Below, piece after piece: positions 1-8,532 of a stretch of DNA of 64,000 bases; the stretch's first letter is position 1, and each line of letters begins with the position of its first letter. The notes under the pieces were generated by a model. It was not told where the DNA came from and did not search any database. It saw only the letters and a list, made by a program, of their open reading frames with translations. The stretch is from Candidatus Poribacteria bacterium (lineage in GTDB: Bacteria > Poribacteria > WGA-4E > PCPOR2b), in NCBI GenBank assembly GCA_022822785.1, contig JAJEAL010000134.1, forward strand, positions 1 through 64,000, given 5' to 3'. The translations under genes and the position numbers were made by a program.

Positions 1-556
1 TTGTGGAGAGTTCCCGTTGTAATCGTTCAGATTCTGTTTGGTACTGAATCCGACTTTCTTGTTGAGTTTGAAGATTCTCCTCTAGGTGATTAACCTGATT
101 TTGTTTTTCTCTGAGTTCTGCTTGGGTTGTATTCAACTCACGCTGTAATTGTTCAGATTCTGTAATCCAACTTTCTCGTTCAGCTTCGAGATTCTCTTCT
201 AACTGGTTGACCTGATTTTGTTTTTGTCTGAGTTCTGTTTGAGTTTCTTCCAGTTCTACTTGAGTTGTGTTTAATTCCCGTTGCAGTTGTTCAGACATCG
301 TTTGGTACTGAATCTTACTTGCTTGTGTTGCTTCAAACTTATCCTGTAAGCGATTGATCTTATTTTGGTTTTCTTCAAGTTCCGCTCGGGTTTTGGTTAA
401 TTCATGCTGCAGTTGTTCGGACTCTGTTTCGGACTTAATCCGGTTTGCCTGCTCCGTTTCAAAATTACGCTTAAATTTGAAAATGTAATAGCCCATGATG
501 TTGGCAAGAAGTAAGATTCCAGCAATGCTGCTAATGAAAAATAGTTGTTGTTCCAT
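1..556 (-). CDS. Membrane-anchored coiled-coil protein (3' end outside window)
   Basis: Reading the minus strand from an ATG at 556 gives an uninterrupted frame to the window edge (about 185 residues seen), so the C-terminus is missing. Residues 1-25 hold one hydrophobic segment (LFFISSIAGILLLANIMGYY) followed by basic residues, which predicts an N-terminal membrane anchor. The rest is rich in Glu, Gln and Leu with heptad-like spacing and no Pro or Gly, so a long coiled coil is expected. A unit of about 42-46 residues containing SEQLQRELNTTQ recurs (about four copies), so the DNA is also internally repetitive. No catalytic domain is visible. Function is unknown; an envelope-spanning or scaffolding role is only a guess. 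Confidence 0.75.
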   Translation of the reverse strand, partial: MEQQLFFISSIAGILLLANIMGYYIFKFKRNFETEQANRIKSETESEQLQHELTKTRAELEENQNKINRLQDKFEATQASKIQYQTMSEQLQRELNTTQVELEETQTELRQKQNQVNQLEENLEAERESWITESEQLQRELNTTQAELREKQNQVNHLEENLQTQQESRIQYQTESERLQRELST

Positions 557-689
557 TCGTCTCTTTCTCCTCTAGCCCAGCTTTCGATTTCTGTTTTACG
601 CGACAGAAGGGCTTAATTAGCGATATGGTTACAAATGGAGTCTAGGTAGGTTCTGCTGATATTATTCGCGCATGTTAAAAATCATCCAA

Positions 690-722
690 AGAAACCGAGT
701 TTTTCTGAAAAACTCGGTTTCT
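690..722. terminator. Perfect 15-bp hairpin, candidate terminator or dispersed repeat
   Basis: AGAAACCGAGTTTTT at 690-704 and its reverse complement at 708-722 flank a 3-nt loop. It lies 54 nt past the stop of the minus-strand HD gene. The stem has T-rich and A-rich ends on both strands, so it could terminate transcription from either side. Similar GAAACCGRGTTT hairpins are common dispersed repeats in cyanobacteria. Confidence 0.5.
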
Positions 723-776
723 CTGAGAGCTTTGTATTGTCTTTTGGGACAAGCCAAAATCTTTTCTCACGGCCCC

Positions 777-1793
777 TTAAATTTCCCCGCGATACTCCCG
801 TTCAAGGGTGTCGGTGAAATCGATTACCCGATCCAACGCCTCGCTTGCGCGGTCACGGGCTGCACTCGTGATTTCGTCTTCGGCGAGCCATTTCTGTCGT
901 TCTGGGATCCAACCCTCCTTGAGATAGGTCAACTGGTTCATGAAATGTGGATCTTCGCTGTCGCTGACGAAGTATTCAATGACACCAAGCAATCCGTATT
1001 TTCGATTCGTCTCTATATCTCCGACTTCCGCTGCAATTTGATCTGTCAATGCCTTGTTTCGATCCTGCCGGGCCTGCCCGACCTCCTTCGCCGATTCCGT
1101 CAACAGATGTTCGACGAAAGCCTGCTTGGAATTGACCCAGCGGGGTAGGCTTTGGGCATACTCCTCAAGGTCGAATCTGCCGTTACGCCGAATAGCAGAA
1201 TGACAGTGGATGTGGACATTGCGGAAGAATGCGGTATATCCTACATTCGGGTCCATTGTGTCTGCGTCGTAAAGGATTTGGTTTTCGACGTTTCCGTAGA
1301 GAAAATCGAACCGTTCCTCTGTGAGGTTCATCGGCTTCAGATGCGCTAGGACTATGGCACTAACGGCGTCAACAAAATCCTGATCAAAATCGTACATTGC
1401 CAATATCTTCTCGGCGATGACCGCTCCGGACTCATGGTGAACGGTGCCGGCGAGGTTGTGTTCGTCGTAGAGCTGGGTGACGAGATTTTCTCGAGTCGGC
1501 ATGAGTTGTTCGTTTAGCCAGAGTCCGTCGTGATTAAGGACCCGCTTACCGTTCTCATCCGACAAAATTTCACCATCATACCGCTTGGTGATGTCGTGTA
1601 GGGTTCCCGCGACTTCGAGTTTGGCAACGTCGCCGCCCTCGCGCCTACCGAGCTCCATACTCATAGCACGAACCCGCATCGTGTGGTTCCAGTTATAGTG
1701 TCGCCATTGGAATCCGACACGATTATGATCCCATAAGCTATTGGTTTCAGCGAGGAGATCTTCAAGTTCTTTTAATACTTGGGCGTAGTTCAT
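777..1793 (-). CDS. HD-domain phosphohydrolase
   Basis: 338 residues. The metal-binding HD signature is visible: His37 (NHTMRV), His66-Asp67 (GTLHDITK), a His pair near 118-119 (TVHHESG) and a later Asp in ILYDADTMD. This is the H...HD...D arrangement of the HD superfamily, which hydrolyses phosphate esters of nucleotides or related compounds. The start at 1793 has an AGGAGG 4 nt upstream. The C-terminal third is charged and helical with no known domain. The substrate cannot be told from sequence. It stands alone, followed by the hairpin at 690-722. Confidence 0.8.
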   Translation of the reverse strand: MNYAQVLKELEDLLAETNSLWDHNRVGFQWRHYNWNHTMRVRAMSMELGRREGGDVAKLEVAGTLHDITKRYDGEILSDENGKRVLNHDGLWLNEQLMPTRENLVTQLYDEHNLAGTVHHESGAVIAEKILAMYDFDQDFVDAVSAIVLAHLKPMNLTEERFDFLYGNVENQILYDADTMDPNVGYTAFFRNVHIHCHSAIRRNGRFDLEEYAQSLPRWVNSKQAFVEHLLTESAKEVGQARQDRNKALTDQIAAEVGDIETNRKYGLLGVIEYFVSDSEDPHFMNQLTYLKEGWIPERQKWLAEDEITSAARDRASEALDRVIDFTDTLEREYRGEI

Positions 1794-1936
1794 AAAGCCT
1801 CCTGTTTAGTTCAGTGGATCATTAGGCTCACTAGTTCATTGAACGAACCAATATACCGATGAATCAGTGAACCAATTGTTTGCACACTTCACGTTCTTAT
1901 CATTCTGCACTTTCTTGTTACATGAACCGTTTTGTT

Positions 1937-4339
1937 CTACCCTGATGTTTTGGCAAATTGAACACTAATCTGTACGAGTGTTGTGCTTGGGTTGAATTCA
2001 AATTCATAGATCTGTTTGTCCCAACGAAAGTGGTAATCTGCCCCGTAACACGCGATTGCAGCAGGAGCGTAATCTTGAGGCACATGAATGAACAAGGTTG
2101 CTTTGCTGCGCCTAGGGGGCCTGCAGACCGCTAGGAAACTCTGACTTCGCTTATCCCATCCAGCAGACAGGACCTCCACGCTGCCCTGTGTGATGTGCAT
2201 ATCGGTGGCAAGTAGTTGTGGGACGCTCTGCGCTGCGCGTAGACACAGCAGTTTGACAGAGCGGGCTGGAATATCGAACAGTGCTGTCCGTTCTCGGACC
2301 TGTCCGAGGAATTCACGGTTCCAAAAATCGTGCACGAGGTAGTATTGAGAACGATTCAGGCCGAGTGCTTCCAGCGTAAAATCGACATCTACCTTTATAT
2401 CTGTCCAATTAAAGATTCCAACAACATTGTAGGATTCGTAGGAGGATGTCACAGGTAGGTTCCAGATTTGGGAGAATTTATTTTCATAGAGGTCGACAGG
2501 AATTGCAGCATCACCGATTAGTGGAAAAATCTTGGCGAGTAGCTCTGCACGCTCCGGCTTGAGTGTAGTAAGGTCATCGCCGCAAGTAACCACCCCGCCA
2601 CTCAAGCCTGCCATTGTCATTGCAATGAGTGCTTCGTTCAGAGGGAGCGGTTCGTTGATGGTAAGCGTTCCAAACTCATTTGTCCACGCGTTGCCATACA
2701 TTGGAAGATACGCGGTATAAGCATTGGCAATCGATCTTAAGCCTTGCGGCCCTTCCCACGACTTTTCGCCGATATAGTCTCCATAACCTGAAGCTGTCTC
2801 ATTCAGTGCAAAGCGTCCAATACTTGGGCCCCGGCATGTATTACACGCTGCAAGCACGACCTCCTTATCGGCTTTTTTAATAACCTGATTTAGTAGTTGA
2901 GCCCCAAGTTGATAGAGTTCAACAGTGGTGAGTGACGCGTCGTGCGCTACAAAATTATTCAGTTCTGTCAGTGGTCCTATGGCGTATGCGAGTAGATCTG
3001 CTTTGACCAGATCGTATCCCCACTCATTAACCAGTTTTCGGGTGTTTTCACGAATGTGGGTTTGTGCCCCCGGATGCGATACATCGAGTAGGGCGACCTC
3101 CCTCCCGTCTTCCGGCAAGATAATGGAAGCTGGTTTCTGGTTGCCATTTTCTCGCAGGAAATATTCAGGGTGCGTTCTCAAGAGGCCTGACTGGACTTCC
3201 ACACAAAACGGCGTGAATTGGATTCCTGCTTTTAGCCCTTTGGCGTGAATCTGTTCAACAACCGATTTCATCCCATCTGGGAACTTCTGCACATCTGCTT
3301 GGTAGCTGCCGATCGATTCTTCCCATCCCGTTCCAACCTGAATATACTCAAAACTGCCGGGAAGTGATGGGTCAGCTAGGCGGTTTTGGGTAATTTGTTC
3401 AACCTGTTTGGAGATTTGTGCGGCGTTTGTCGGTCGTTCTTCGGTATCTTGAGCATGCCAGCCCGAAAAAACACGATTTAGCGATTTTGGCTTTACACGG
3501 TGTCCAACTGTCTCGGCGTAGTGATGGTATGCTTCCCAGCCTTGGTGTGCAAAGTTCAAGTAGACAGGTTCAGCGTACACCTCTTCCCCTTGACGGCAGA
3601 TATGATTTTCACATTTATGGTAGAGCGCCCAGTGGTTTACGCTGTGATTTTCTTCCTTCCCGCGTTGTGTTCGTCCATCGTATCCCATTTGAATCGCAGG
3701 CCACCACTTTTGAAAACTCAGGAAGCCAAAGACGAGAGATCGCTTGGTATTTGTATCGTAAAGGACTCCGTTGTAACATGATGTGGTGGTATCTTGATTG
3801 ATGTGAAAACCGTCGTGGATCTCTGTAAGACCGGAGGCTATCGGGGTATTCATGTCCACGAAGGTGTGGTAGCCCGATGGTGCACCACCTAAGTAGATAC
3901 CACCTCTGGCTTTACCGTTGTGAGGGGAGACGTCAATGGTAGAGATTTGTTCTATAGTAATTGGCTCTTCATGGGTATTTTGTACGCCGACAGTTAATAC
4001 AATATAGGGCGTTCTGAAATAACATTTCAGATAGAGATGGGTTCGCACTCCGTGACCTTCGGGTTGGTGCGAAAATGTGATTGGTTGATAGATGCCGAAT
4101 TCATCTTCCGTAGTCGGACTTGTAATAAACTCCGAAATTCCCCGATCCAATGTTGTCAGGCGTGTTCCATCTTGTAGAATAACTTTCGCATATGCATCCC
4201 TGATGATATTATAGCCTGTTTTATCAATGTAGTTCCAAGTTCCTTTTGAAAGGTCAAAGTTGATTTGGAATAGATTATTTTTCGCGATGACCCGACTGCC
4301 TTGTCTAGAAACGTTCAGATCACCCGCTTCTGCTTTCAT
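1937..4339 (-). CDS. Alpha-galactosidase, GH36/melibiase-like
   Basis: 800 residues, the usual size for GH36 enzymes, with an N-terminal beta-sandwich, a central (beta/alpha)8 barrel and a C-terminal beta domain. The barrel is marked by YIQVGTGWEE, PDGMKSVVEQIHAKGLKAGIQ and the nucleophile strand YDLVKADLL, where Asp448 matches the K-x-D catalytic nucleophile of the clan. An acid/base candidate lies in the ETASGYGDYIG stretch. It should release terminal alpha-linked galactose or a related sugar from oligosaccharides. No clear signal peptide is present, so it is probably cytoplasmic. The start at 4339 has GGAG about 11 nt upstream. Exact specificity is uncertain because raffinose synthase-like and other GH36 subfamilies share these motifs. 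Confidence 0.82.
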   Translation of the reverse strand: MKAEAGDLNVSRQGSRVIAKNNLFQINFDLSKGTWNYIDKTGYNIIRDAYAKVILQDGTRLTTLDRGISEFITSPTTEDEFGIYQPITFSHQPEGHGVRTHLYLKCYFRTPYIVLTVGVQNTHEEPITIEQISTIDVSPHNGKARGGIYLGGAPSGYHTFVDMNTPIASGLTEIHDGFHINQDTTTSCYNGVLYDTNTKRSLVFGFLSFQKWWPAIQMGYDGRTQRGKEENHSVNHWALYHKCENHICRQGEEVYAEPVYLNFAHQGWEAYHHYAETVGHRVKPKSLNRVFSGWHAQDTEERPTNAAQISKQVEQITQNRLADPSLPGSFEYIQVGTGWEESIGSYQADVQKFPDGMKSVVEQIHAKGLKAGIQFTPFCVEVQSGLLRTHPEYFLRENGNQKPASIILPEDGREVALLDVSHPGAQTHIRENTRKLVNEWGYDLVKADLLAYAIGPLTELNNFVAHDASLTTVELYQLGAQLLNQVIKKADKEVVLAACNTCRGPSIGRFALNETASGYGDYIGEKSWEGPQGLRSIANAYTAYLPMYGNAWTNEFGTLTINEPLPLNEALIAMTMAGLSGGVVTCGDDLTTLKPERAELLAKIFPLIGDAAIPVDLYENKFSQIWNLPVTSSYESYNVVGIFNWTDIKVDVDFTLEALGLNRSQYYLVHDFWNREFLGQVRERTALFDIPARSVKLLCLRAAQSVPQLLATDMHITQGSVEVLSAGWDKRSQSFLAVCRPPRRSKATLFIHVPQDYAPAAIACYGADYHFRWDKQIYEFEFNPSTTLVQISVQFAKTSG

Positions 4340-4356
4340 GTATAATATGTCTCCAT

Positions 4357-4376
4357 GCGTAAAACGTGAAACGTGA
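4357..4376. repeat. Short dispersed repeat (CACGTTT family)
   Basis: About 16 nt here match, in reverse complement, a repeat also found at 38070-38098 and 52426-52454 (core TTTCACGTTTTACGC). It lies just upstream of the alpha-galactosidase start. Confidence 0.5.
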
Positions 4377-4445
4377 TTGCATATGTTTGATAGGCGCTAA
4401 GGCGAATTGTTGTGTCTCCAGATTATACGCGTGCCTTTTAATCTT

Positions 4446-5171
4446 TCACCTTGGCGATGCCCAACAATGAAGTAGGGTCGTCGGTTCGCTGTCAACCTGT
4501 GATAGCGAGAAGGTATCGTCAGGCTTGAGGAAGAGGACGTCCCTTGAGCCGAGTGTTGATGTTGCTCCATTCGTTTTTACTACTGCATTTCCCTCAACCA
4601 ACACATAAATTGATTCTGTCCCAGTGGGGTCATGGGTAAAGGTTTCACCGGCATTGAGTTGGACGTAATCGAGTGATAGATGTTGACTCCCTTTCTGCGG
4701 CGAGATAACACTCCGCCAGTCTCCCGATTTACCGAACACCGGCCCCGCTTTTGGCATCGAAATCACTTGTACACCGCTTCGGTGGCCTAGCTCCGGGGTG
4801 GGTGCATCGTTGGGCTGATCTCGTTCACCACGGTACAGTGCCATATCTGGTGGGGATTGGAAGCTGATGAGCCGTGCCGGTTGGTCTGTTGTATTGACGG
4901 TGCCATGAACCTCTCGCGCCGGCACAAAGATACCATCGCCCGCAGTAATTGGGGTGTACACATCTCCCTGCCGGATATGACCGCCGCCCTCAAGTACCAC
5001 AATCATATCCTCCGATTCGTCGTGTAGATGTTGTGTGAACTCCTGACCGGGGGCATGTTGACCATGGTTGAGGGTTATCTGTGTCGCTCCCATATCGGGA
5101 TGGACGACCCGCCAATTTTTTCCCTTTCCCATCTGGAAAGGCGTTCCTGATTCGAGATTCAGAATTTGCAT
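4446..5171 (-). CDS. Two-domain cupin protein
   Basis: 241 residues with two beta-barrel cupin domains. The first (about 35-110) has the metal-site pattern H-x-H and a later conserved His (FTQHLHDESEDMIVVLEGGG ... VPAREVHG). The second (about 145-235) is degenerate, with FTHDPTGTESIYVLVEG and no full His set. Bicupins include sugar-binding proteins, dioxygenases and isomerases, so no substrate can be assigned. The start at 5171 has AGGAG 7 nt upstream. It is on the same strand as the nucleotidyltransferase behind it and the alpha-galactosidase ahead of it, with 87 nt and 106 nt gaps, so co-transcription is possible. Confidence 0.78.
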   Translation of the reverse strand: MQILNLESGTPFQMGKGKNWRVVHPDMGATQITLNHGQHAPGQEFTQHLHDESEDMIVVLEGGGHIRQGDVYTPITAGDGIFVPAREVHGTVNTTDQPARLISFQSPPDMALYRGERDQPNDAPTPELGHRSGVQVISMPKAGPVFGKSGDWRSVISPQKGSQHLSLDYVQLNAGETFTHDPTGTESIYVLVEGNAVVKTNGATSTLGSRDVLFLKPDDTFSLSQVDSEPTTLLHCWASPR

Positions 5172-5258
5172 AAGGGCTCTCCTATTTTAATTCTTCTCAC
5201 GAGTACTAGTCTCGAGACACCGGGATTTCAAGTGGTGGAGTGGGCAAGGCTCGTTATT

Positions 5259-6005
5259 TTACCAAACTTCATTGGCTATCTCATAATCCTGCGTGGTGTC
5301 GATTTCGTAATACCCGCCCGCAATGTCCACCTTGTGAATTGCCACGCCCTGCTCAATCATCTCCTGAAAGAGCTGAATCAGGTACGCTTTCTGTACAGAG
5401 GCTGCCCCCTGAAAAGGTGTCCCGTTATATTCATGACAAACCCGGTGGAAATGTTCACGTAGCAGACTTGCACCGTGCTCGCTAAATTTTGCGACGCCGA
5501 TATACTCTCCGTGTGCAGCTTCGGGTGCTATTTCACGACTGATTTTTGCGACTCGCGCACCGTCTGCGAGGACTTTTTCTCCATCATCTTCGGGGTGGAG
5601 TGTACGTGCCGCATAGCGCTCTCGCCAATCCGTATCGACGACAAGCGTGATGTCATAAGGGCTATCCATCAATCTCTGCGTTACCCAAGGGCGATAGATA
5701 ATATCCGCGTAGGTGCAGGCAAACGGTTCGTTCATTTCGGCTTCGGCGCGAAAAAGCGAGACTAAGATATTATTCTGCTGCCAATCGGTGTTGTGGTAAA
5801 AGCGGAAGGTAGGGTAATCACTCTGGATACGTTGGATTTGATACCCACCGACGAAGACAATATCCGTTACATCTGCTGCACGCCACGCCTCAAGTATCCA
5901 ATCGAGGATGCGTTTACCTTTAACCGCTGCGAAACACTTGGGCGTATCCTCTGTCAGCGGCATGAGGCGTCTGCCACGTCCTGCACCGATAATAATCGTC
6001 TTCAT
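5259..6005 (-). CDS. Nucleotidyltransferase, phosphocholine/sugar-phosphate type
   Basis: 248 residues from the ATG at 6005. An in-frame TTG at 6014 would add three residues, but AAGGAG sits only about 1 nt from it and about 10 nt from the ATG, so I chose the ATG. The N-terminus IIIGAGRGRRLMPLTEDTPKC is the nucleotide-binding loop of the NTP-transferase fold (G-x-G-x-R, then K). Later DTDW and the C-terminal GGYYEIDTTQDYEIA fit the metal and substrate strands of this family. It is closest in pattern to CTP:phosphocholine or sugar-1-phosphate nucleotidyltransferases. It should activate a phosphorylated small molecule for transfer to a surface polymer. The exact substrate is unknown. Confidence 0.82.
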   Translation of the reverse strand: MKTIIIGAGRGRRLMPLTEDTPKCFAAVKGKRILDWILEAWRAADVTDIVFVGGYQIQRIQSDYPTFRFYHNTDWQQNNILVSLFRAEAEMNEPFACTYADIIYRPWVTQRLMDSPYDITLVVDTDWRERYAARTLHPEDDGEKVLADGARVAKISREIAPEAAHGEYIGVAKFSEHGASLLREHFHRVCHEYNGTPFQGAASVQKAYLIQLFQEMIEQGVAIHKVDIAGGYYEIDTTQDYEIANEVW

Positions 6006-6162
6006 TTCTGCCAATCTCCTTGACTATATTTTACACGACTGTCCCCCGATCGTAAATCTTTTTTTGGGAGATTTTGAATTGTTTTTCCATTTTCGTTTTG
6101 AAAGCGGTGTGTTAAAATACAACAACCCAACCAAACTATTGAGACCAATAAGGAGGCTTTTT

Positions 6163-7056
6163 ATGTCAAACGTTAACCCCTTCAAACAGTCCGGGCAATG
6201 GTATCGCGGCAATACCCACAGCCATAGCACCGAGTCGGACGGGAGGCTGCCGATGGCAGATCGCTTCGCAGCTTACCGGGAAGCAGGCTACGACTTCTTG
6301 GTGTTGACTGACCACCGAACGGTCAACGATGTTTCTACCCACAGTCGAGATGGGTTCTTGGCGATTTCTGGTAGTGAAGTCCATCCCAACAACCCTTATG
6401 GTGGCGACACATATCATATTGTTGGTATAAACCTTCACGAGCGCATCAACTGTGCTGAATTGCATCCCAACGCCGTAATCGAGGAGATTAAGCGGCAGGG
6501 CGGCGAGGCGGTACTCTGTCACCCCTATTGGTGCGGACATACGTTATTGGACTATCTACCGCTGAGTGGATACTTTGCGGTTGAGGTCTATAACGATACC
6601 TGCATGGGCATCGGCAAGGGCTTTTCCGAGCAGGCTTGGGACGATTTATTGGACAAAGCGGGTCGTCCTGTATTCGGGATTGCTGCCGATGACGCACACG
6701 GTACGGAGCATGATTGTTTTCACGGTTGGGTCATGGTGAAGGCACCTGAGCTTACCACCGATGCGATTATGACAGCGTTTCGCACCGGGGCTTTCTATTC
6801 AACCCTTGGACCGGAGCTAATCGACTTCGATTTGGCGGACGAAGGAGGAGGGAAGAAGAGCGTTTCCGTCAAATGTTCACCTGCACAGTCTATTGTGTTC
6901 AAAGCCCAGCGCAGTCGTGGAAAGCGTATCGTTACCTCCGAAGGGGAGGCATTGACTGAGGCAACATATGAATTGCCGAGCGGCATCAAGTACGTCCGAG
7001 TCGAGGTTACTGATGAGAGCGGAAAGAAGGCGTGGTCAAATCCGTTTTTCTTTTAA
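6163..7056 (+). CDS. PHP-domain metal-dependent hydrolase
   Basis: 297 residues from the ATG at 6163, which has AAGGAGG 6 nt upstream; the longer open frame back to 5908 has no such site and overlaps the divergent gene. PHP motifs are clear: NTHSHSTESDG near the N-terminus, FLVLTDHRTV, SEVHPN, AVLCHPYW and FGIAADDAHG, giving the His/Asp set for a trinuclear metal centre. PHP enzymes hydrolyse phosphoesters such as histidinol phosphate or nucleotides. This short stand-alone form is common as an uncharacterised phosphoesterase. The C-terminal approximately 70 residues look like a beta-rich add-on. Divergent from the nucleotidyltransferase. Confidence 0.85.
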   Translation: MSNVNPFKQSGQWYRGNTHSHSTESDGRLPMADRFAAYREAGYDFLVLTDHRTVNDVSTHSRDGFLAISGSEVHPNNPYGGDTYHIVGINLHERINCAELHPNAVIEEIKRQGGEAVLCHPYWCGHTLLDYLPLSGYFAVEVYNDTCMGIGKGFSEQAWDDLLDKAGRPVFGIAADDAHGTEHDCFHGWVMVKAPELTTDAIMTAFRTGAFYSTLGPELIDFDLADEGGGKKSVSVKCSPAQSIVFKAQRSRGKRIVTSEGEALTEATYELPSGIKYVRVEVTDESGKKAWSNPFFF

Positions 7057-7083
7057 ATTCGGTTTGTGATGTTTAACGCGTAC

Positions 7084-7135
7084 CGACGATTGCCTCTCGC
7101 TCCCAAAACGGGTGTGGGTAGGCAGTCGCCTTTTT
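7084..7135 (+). terminator. Candidate intrinsic terminator after the PHP gene
   Basis: CGATTGCCT pairs with AGGCAGTCG (one G-T pair), with an inner CCC/GGG pairing, and is followed by CCTTTTT. It begins about 28 nt after the PHP stop codon. Confidence 0.55.
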
Positions 7136-7220
7136 GCCTACTGTTAGTATTGTAGAGCAGGCCCCTATGTCTGTTCACTTGTTGTCTGGCGATGTCCTGT
7201 CTTGTAGGAGAATTGGCAAT

Positions 7221-7928
7221 ATGAAATCCTATAGTAAGACGATGCTCATTATTTTAAGTGTGGTGATTATCTCAAGTGTGGTGTCAGTGGGAAGTACTAA
7301 TTTAACACCAGAAGAAGAACAACTATTGCACAAACATTTCGTGGAGGGGTATACTAGCCCCCAAGATTTGCCGCTTATATTGGAACGGTATCGTCGGGAG
7401 CTTCGTATTGATCCGGAGAATGCACTCAAACGGTCATTTGATGACAGCCTGAAGCGCCGAATGGCACGAGAGGTACACGAAATTTTGGAATTTCTCGAAA
7501 ATCCTGCGATGGCACGAGTGGAAGGGAAGGCGGTAATTGTTACGACAGACTTTTTCTACGGGGCTAATATACTCCGTGGGCAATTGGGTGAGCGACCGTT
7601 GCGGACATTAGCCGCTACTGTTTTGGGAATACTGATCGTGCTCAGTCTAGTGGCCATCCTTGCCACACGTTTGGCACCCATTATTGTGCAGCGTTCAAAA
7701 GTAAATTGCTATAGTGAGCGAAGGCTTACTATCTCAAGTGTGGTGTCAGTGGGAGTTTTCCTCCTAGTTTCTCTGGTTTCCCAGAACGGCGTCTTTGGAA
7801 TTCTCGCGGCATTTTTCTCCTTCGTTATCCTCATTCCAAAAGTTATCCTGCAAATTCCAAAAGTTTTGTGGCAATTCACACTGAATAGAATCGGGGAACT
7901 GTCAAAGGCAATACAAAGTAAAGAGTAA
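7221..7928 (+). CDS. Small membrane protein of unknown function
   Basis: 235 residues from the ATG at 7221 (AGGAG about 10 nt upstream). A hydrophobic segment at residues 7-24 could be a signal or membrane anchor. A soluble acidic-basic stretch (about 30-125) follows, then hydrophobic segments near 135-155, 170-190 and 195-215. I recognise no family. The DNA coding for ISSVVSVG in the first segment is repeated exactly (25 nt) in the second membrane region at 7730-7754, pointing to an internal duplication or gene conversion. Confidence 0.65.
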   Translation: MKSYSKTMLIILSVVIISSVVSVGSTNLTPEEEQLLHKHFVEGYTSPQDLPLILERYRRELRIDPENALKRSFDDSLKRRMAREVHEILEFLENPAMARVEGKAVIVTTDFFYGANILRGQLGERPLRTLAATVLGILIVLSLVAILATRLAPIIVQRSKVNCYSERRLTISSVVSVGVFLLVSLVSQNGVFGILAAFFSFVILIPKVILQIPKVLWQFTLNRIGELSKAIQSKE

Positions 7929-8031
7929 TTTCTCTTTGCAGGAATAGGTTTCAAACCTGCATGACCTTACGCACAAATGGACAGGTAGGTGGAGGGGTGC
8001 CAAATCCACAAAAACAGGTCCGTCCAATAGA

Positions 8032-8532
8032 GTGAAGCATGTGCAAACTCCTCTTCAAATCTGGAAAATATATCTTGATACTTGTTGTTTGAATCGTCCT
8101 TTTAACGATCAGACACAAGCGCGGATTCGCCGCGAAACTGAAGCCATTCAGGCAATTCTCGCTCGGTTTTTCACGAGTGACTGGCAGTGGATTACTAGCA
8201 CGGTTCTGGTGAATGAAATCAGCAAAACCCCTGATACAACACTACGCGATGATATGGAAGCCTTACTCAGTCTTGCACATCAAAATGTCTCAGTTGGTGC
8301 ACCGGAAAGAACACGATGTGCACAGCTTAAATCGTTAGGATTTAAATGGTTGGATGCTTTGCATATTGCCTGCGCAGAAAGTGGTGGAACGGATATCCTT
8401 CTAACCACAGACGATCGGATGCTTAGAAGGGCAAAACACTTCCACTCGCAACTTCGCGTTCGTGTTGAAAACCCTTATACGTGGTTAGAGGAGATCGCTG
8501 AAGATGAACATACAAGATCTGCTAGAAGCTGA
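8032..8532 (+). CDS. PIN-domain ribonuclease-like protein
   Basis: 166 residues from a GTG start; another in-frame GTG lies at 8041 and neither has a strong ribosome site. The PIN fold acidic residues are visible: Asp in IYLDTCCLNRPF, Glu in VLVNEISK, Asp in WLDALHIACAE and Asp in LLTTDDRML. PIN proteins are Mg-dependent RNases, often VapC-type toxins. No antitoxin-sized frame is seen directly upstream. Its 3' end overlaps the protease-TPR gene by 29 nt, implying translational coupling. Whether it acts as a toxin, and what would neutralise it, is unknown; the N-terminal approximately 85 residues of the downstream protein are a candidate. Confidence 0.8.
   Translation: MKHVQTPLQIWKIYLDTCCLNRPFNDQTQARIRRETEAIQAILARFFTSDWQWITSTVLVNEISKTPDTTLRDDMEALLSLAHQNVSVGAPERTRCAQLKSLGFKWLDALHIACAESGGTDILLTTDDRMLRRAKHFHSQLRVRVENPYTWLEEIAEDEHTRSARS

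Noticed and set aside
5908-6162. Long N-terminal extension of the PHP gene
   Set aside because: It overlaps the divergent nucleotidyltransferase, has no ribosome site, and the AAGGAGG before 6163 marks the start.
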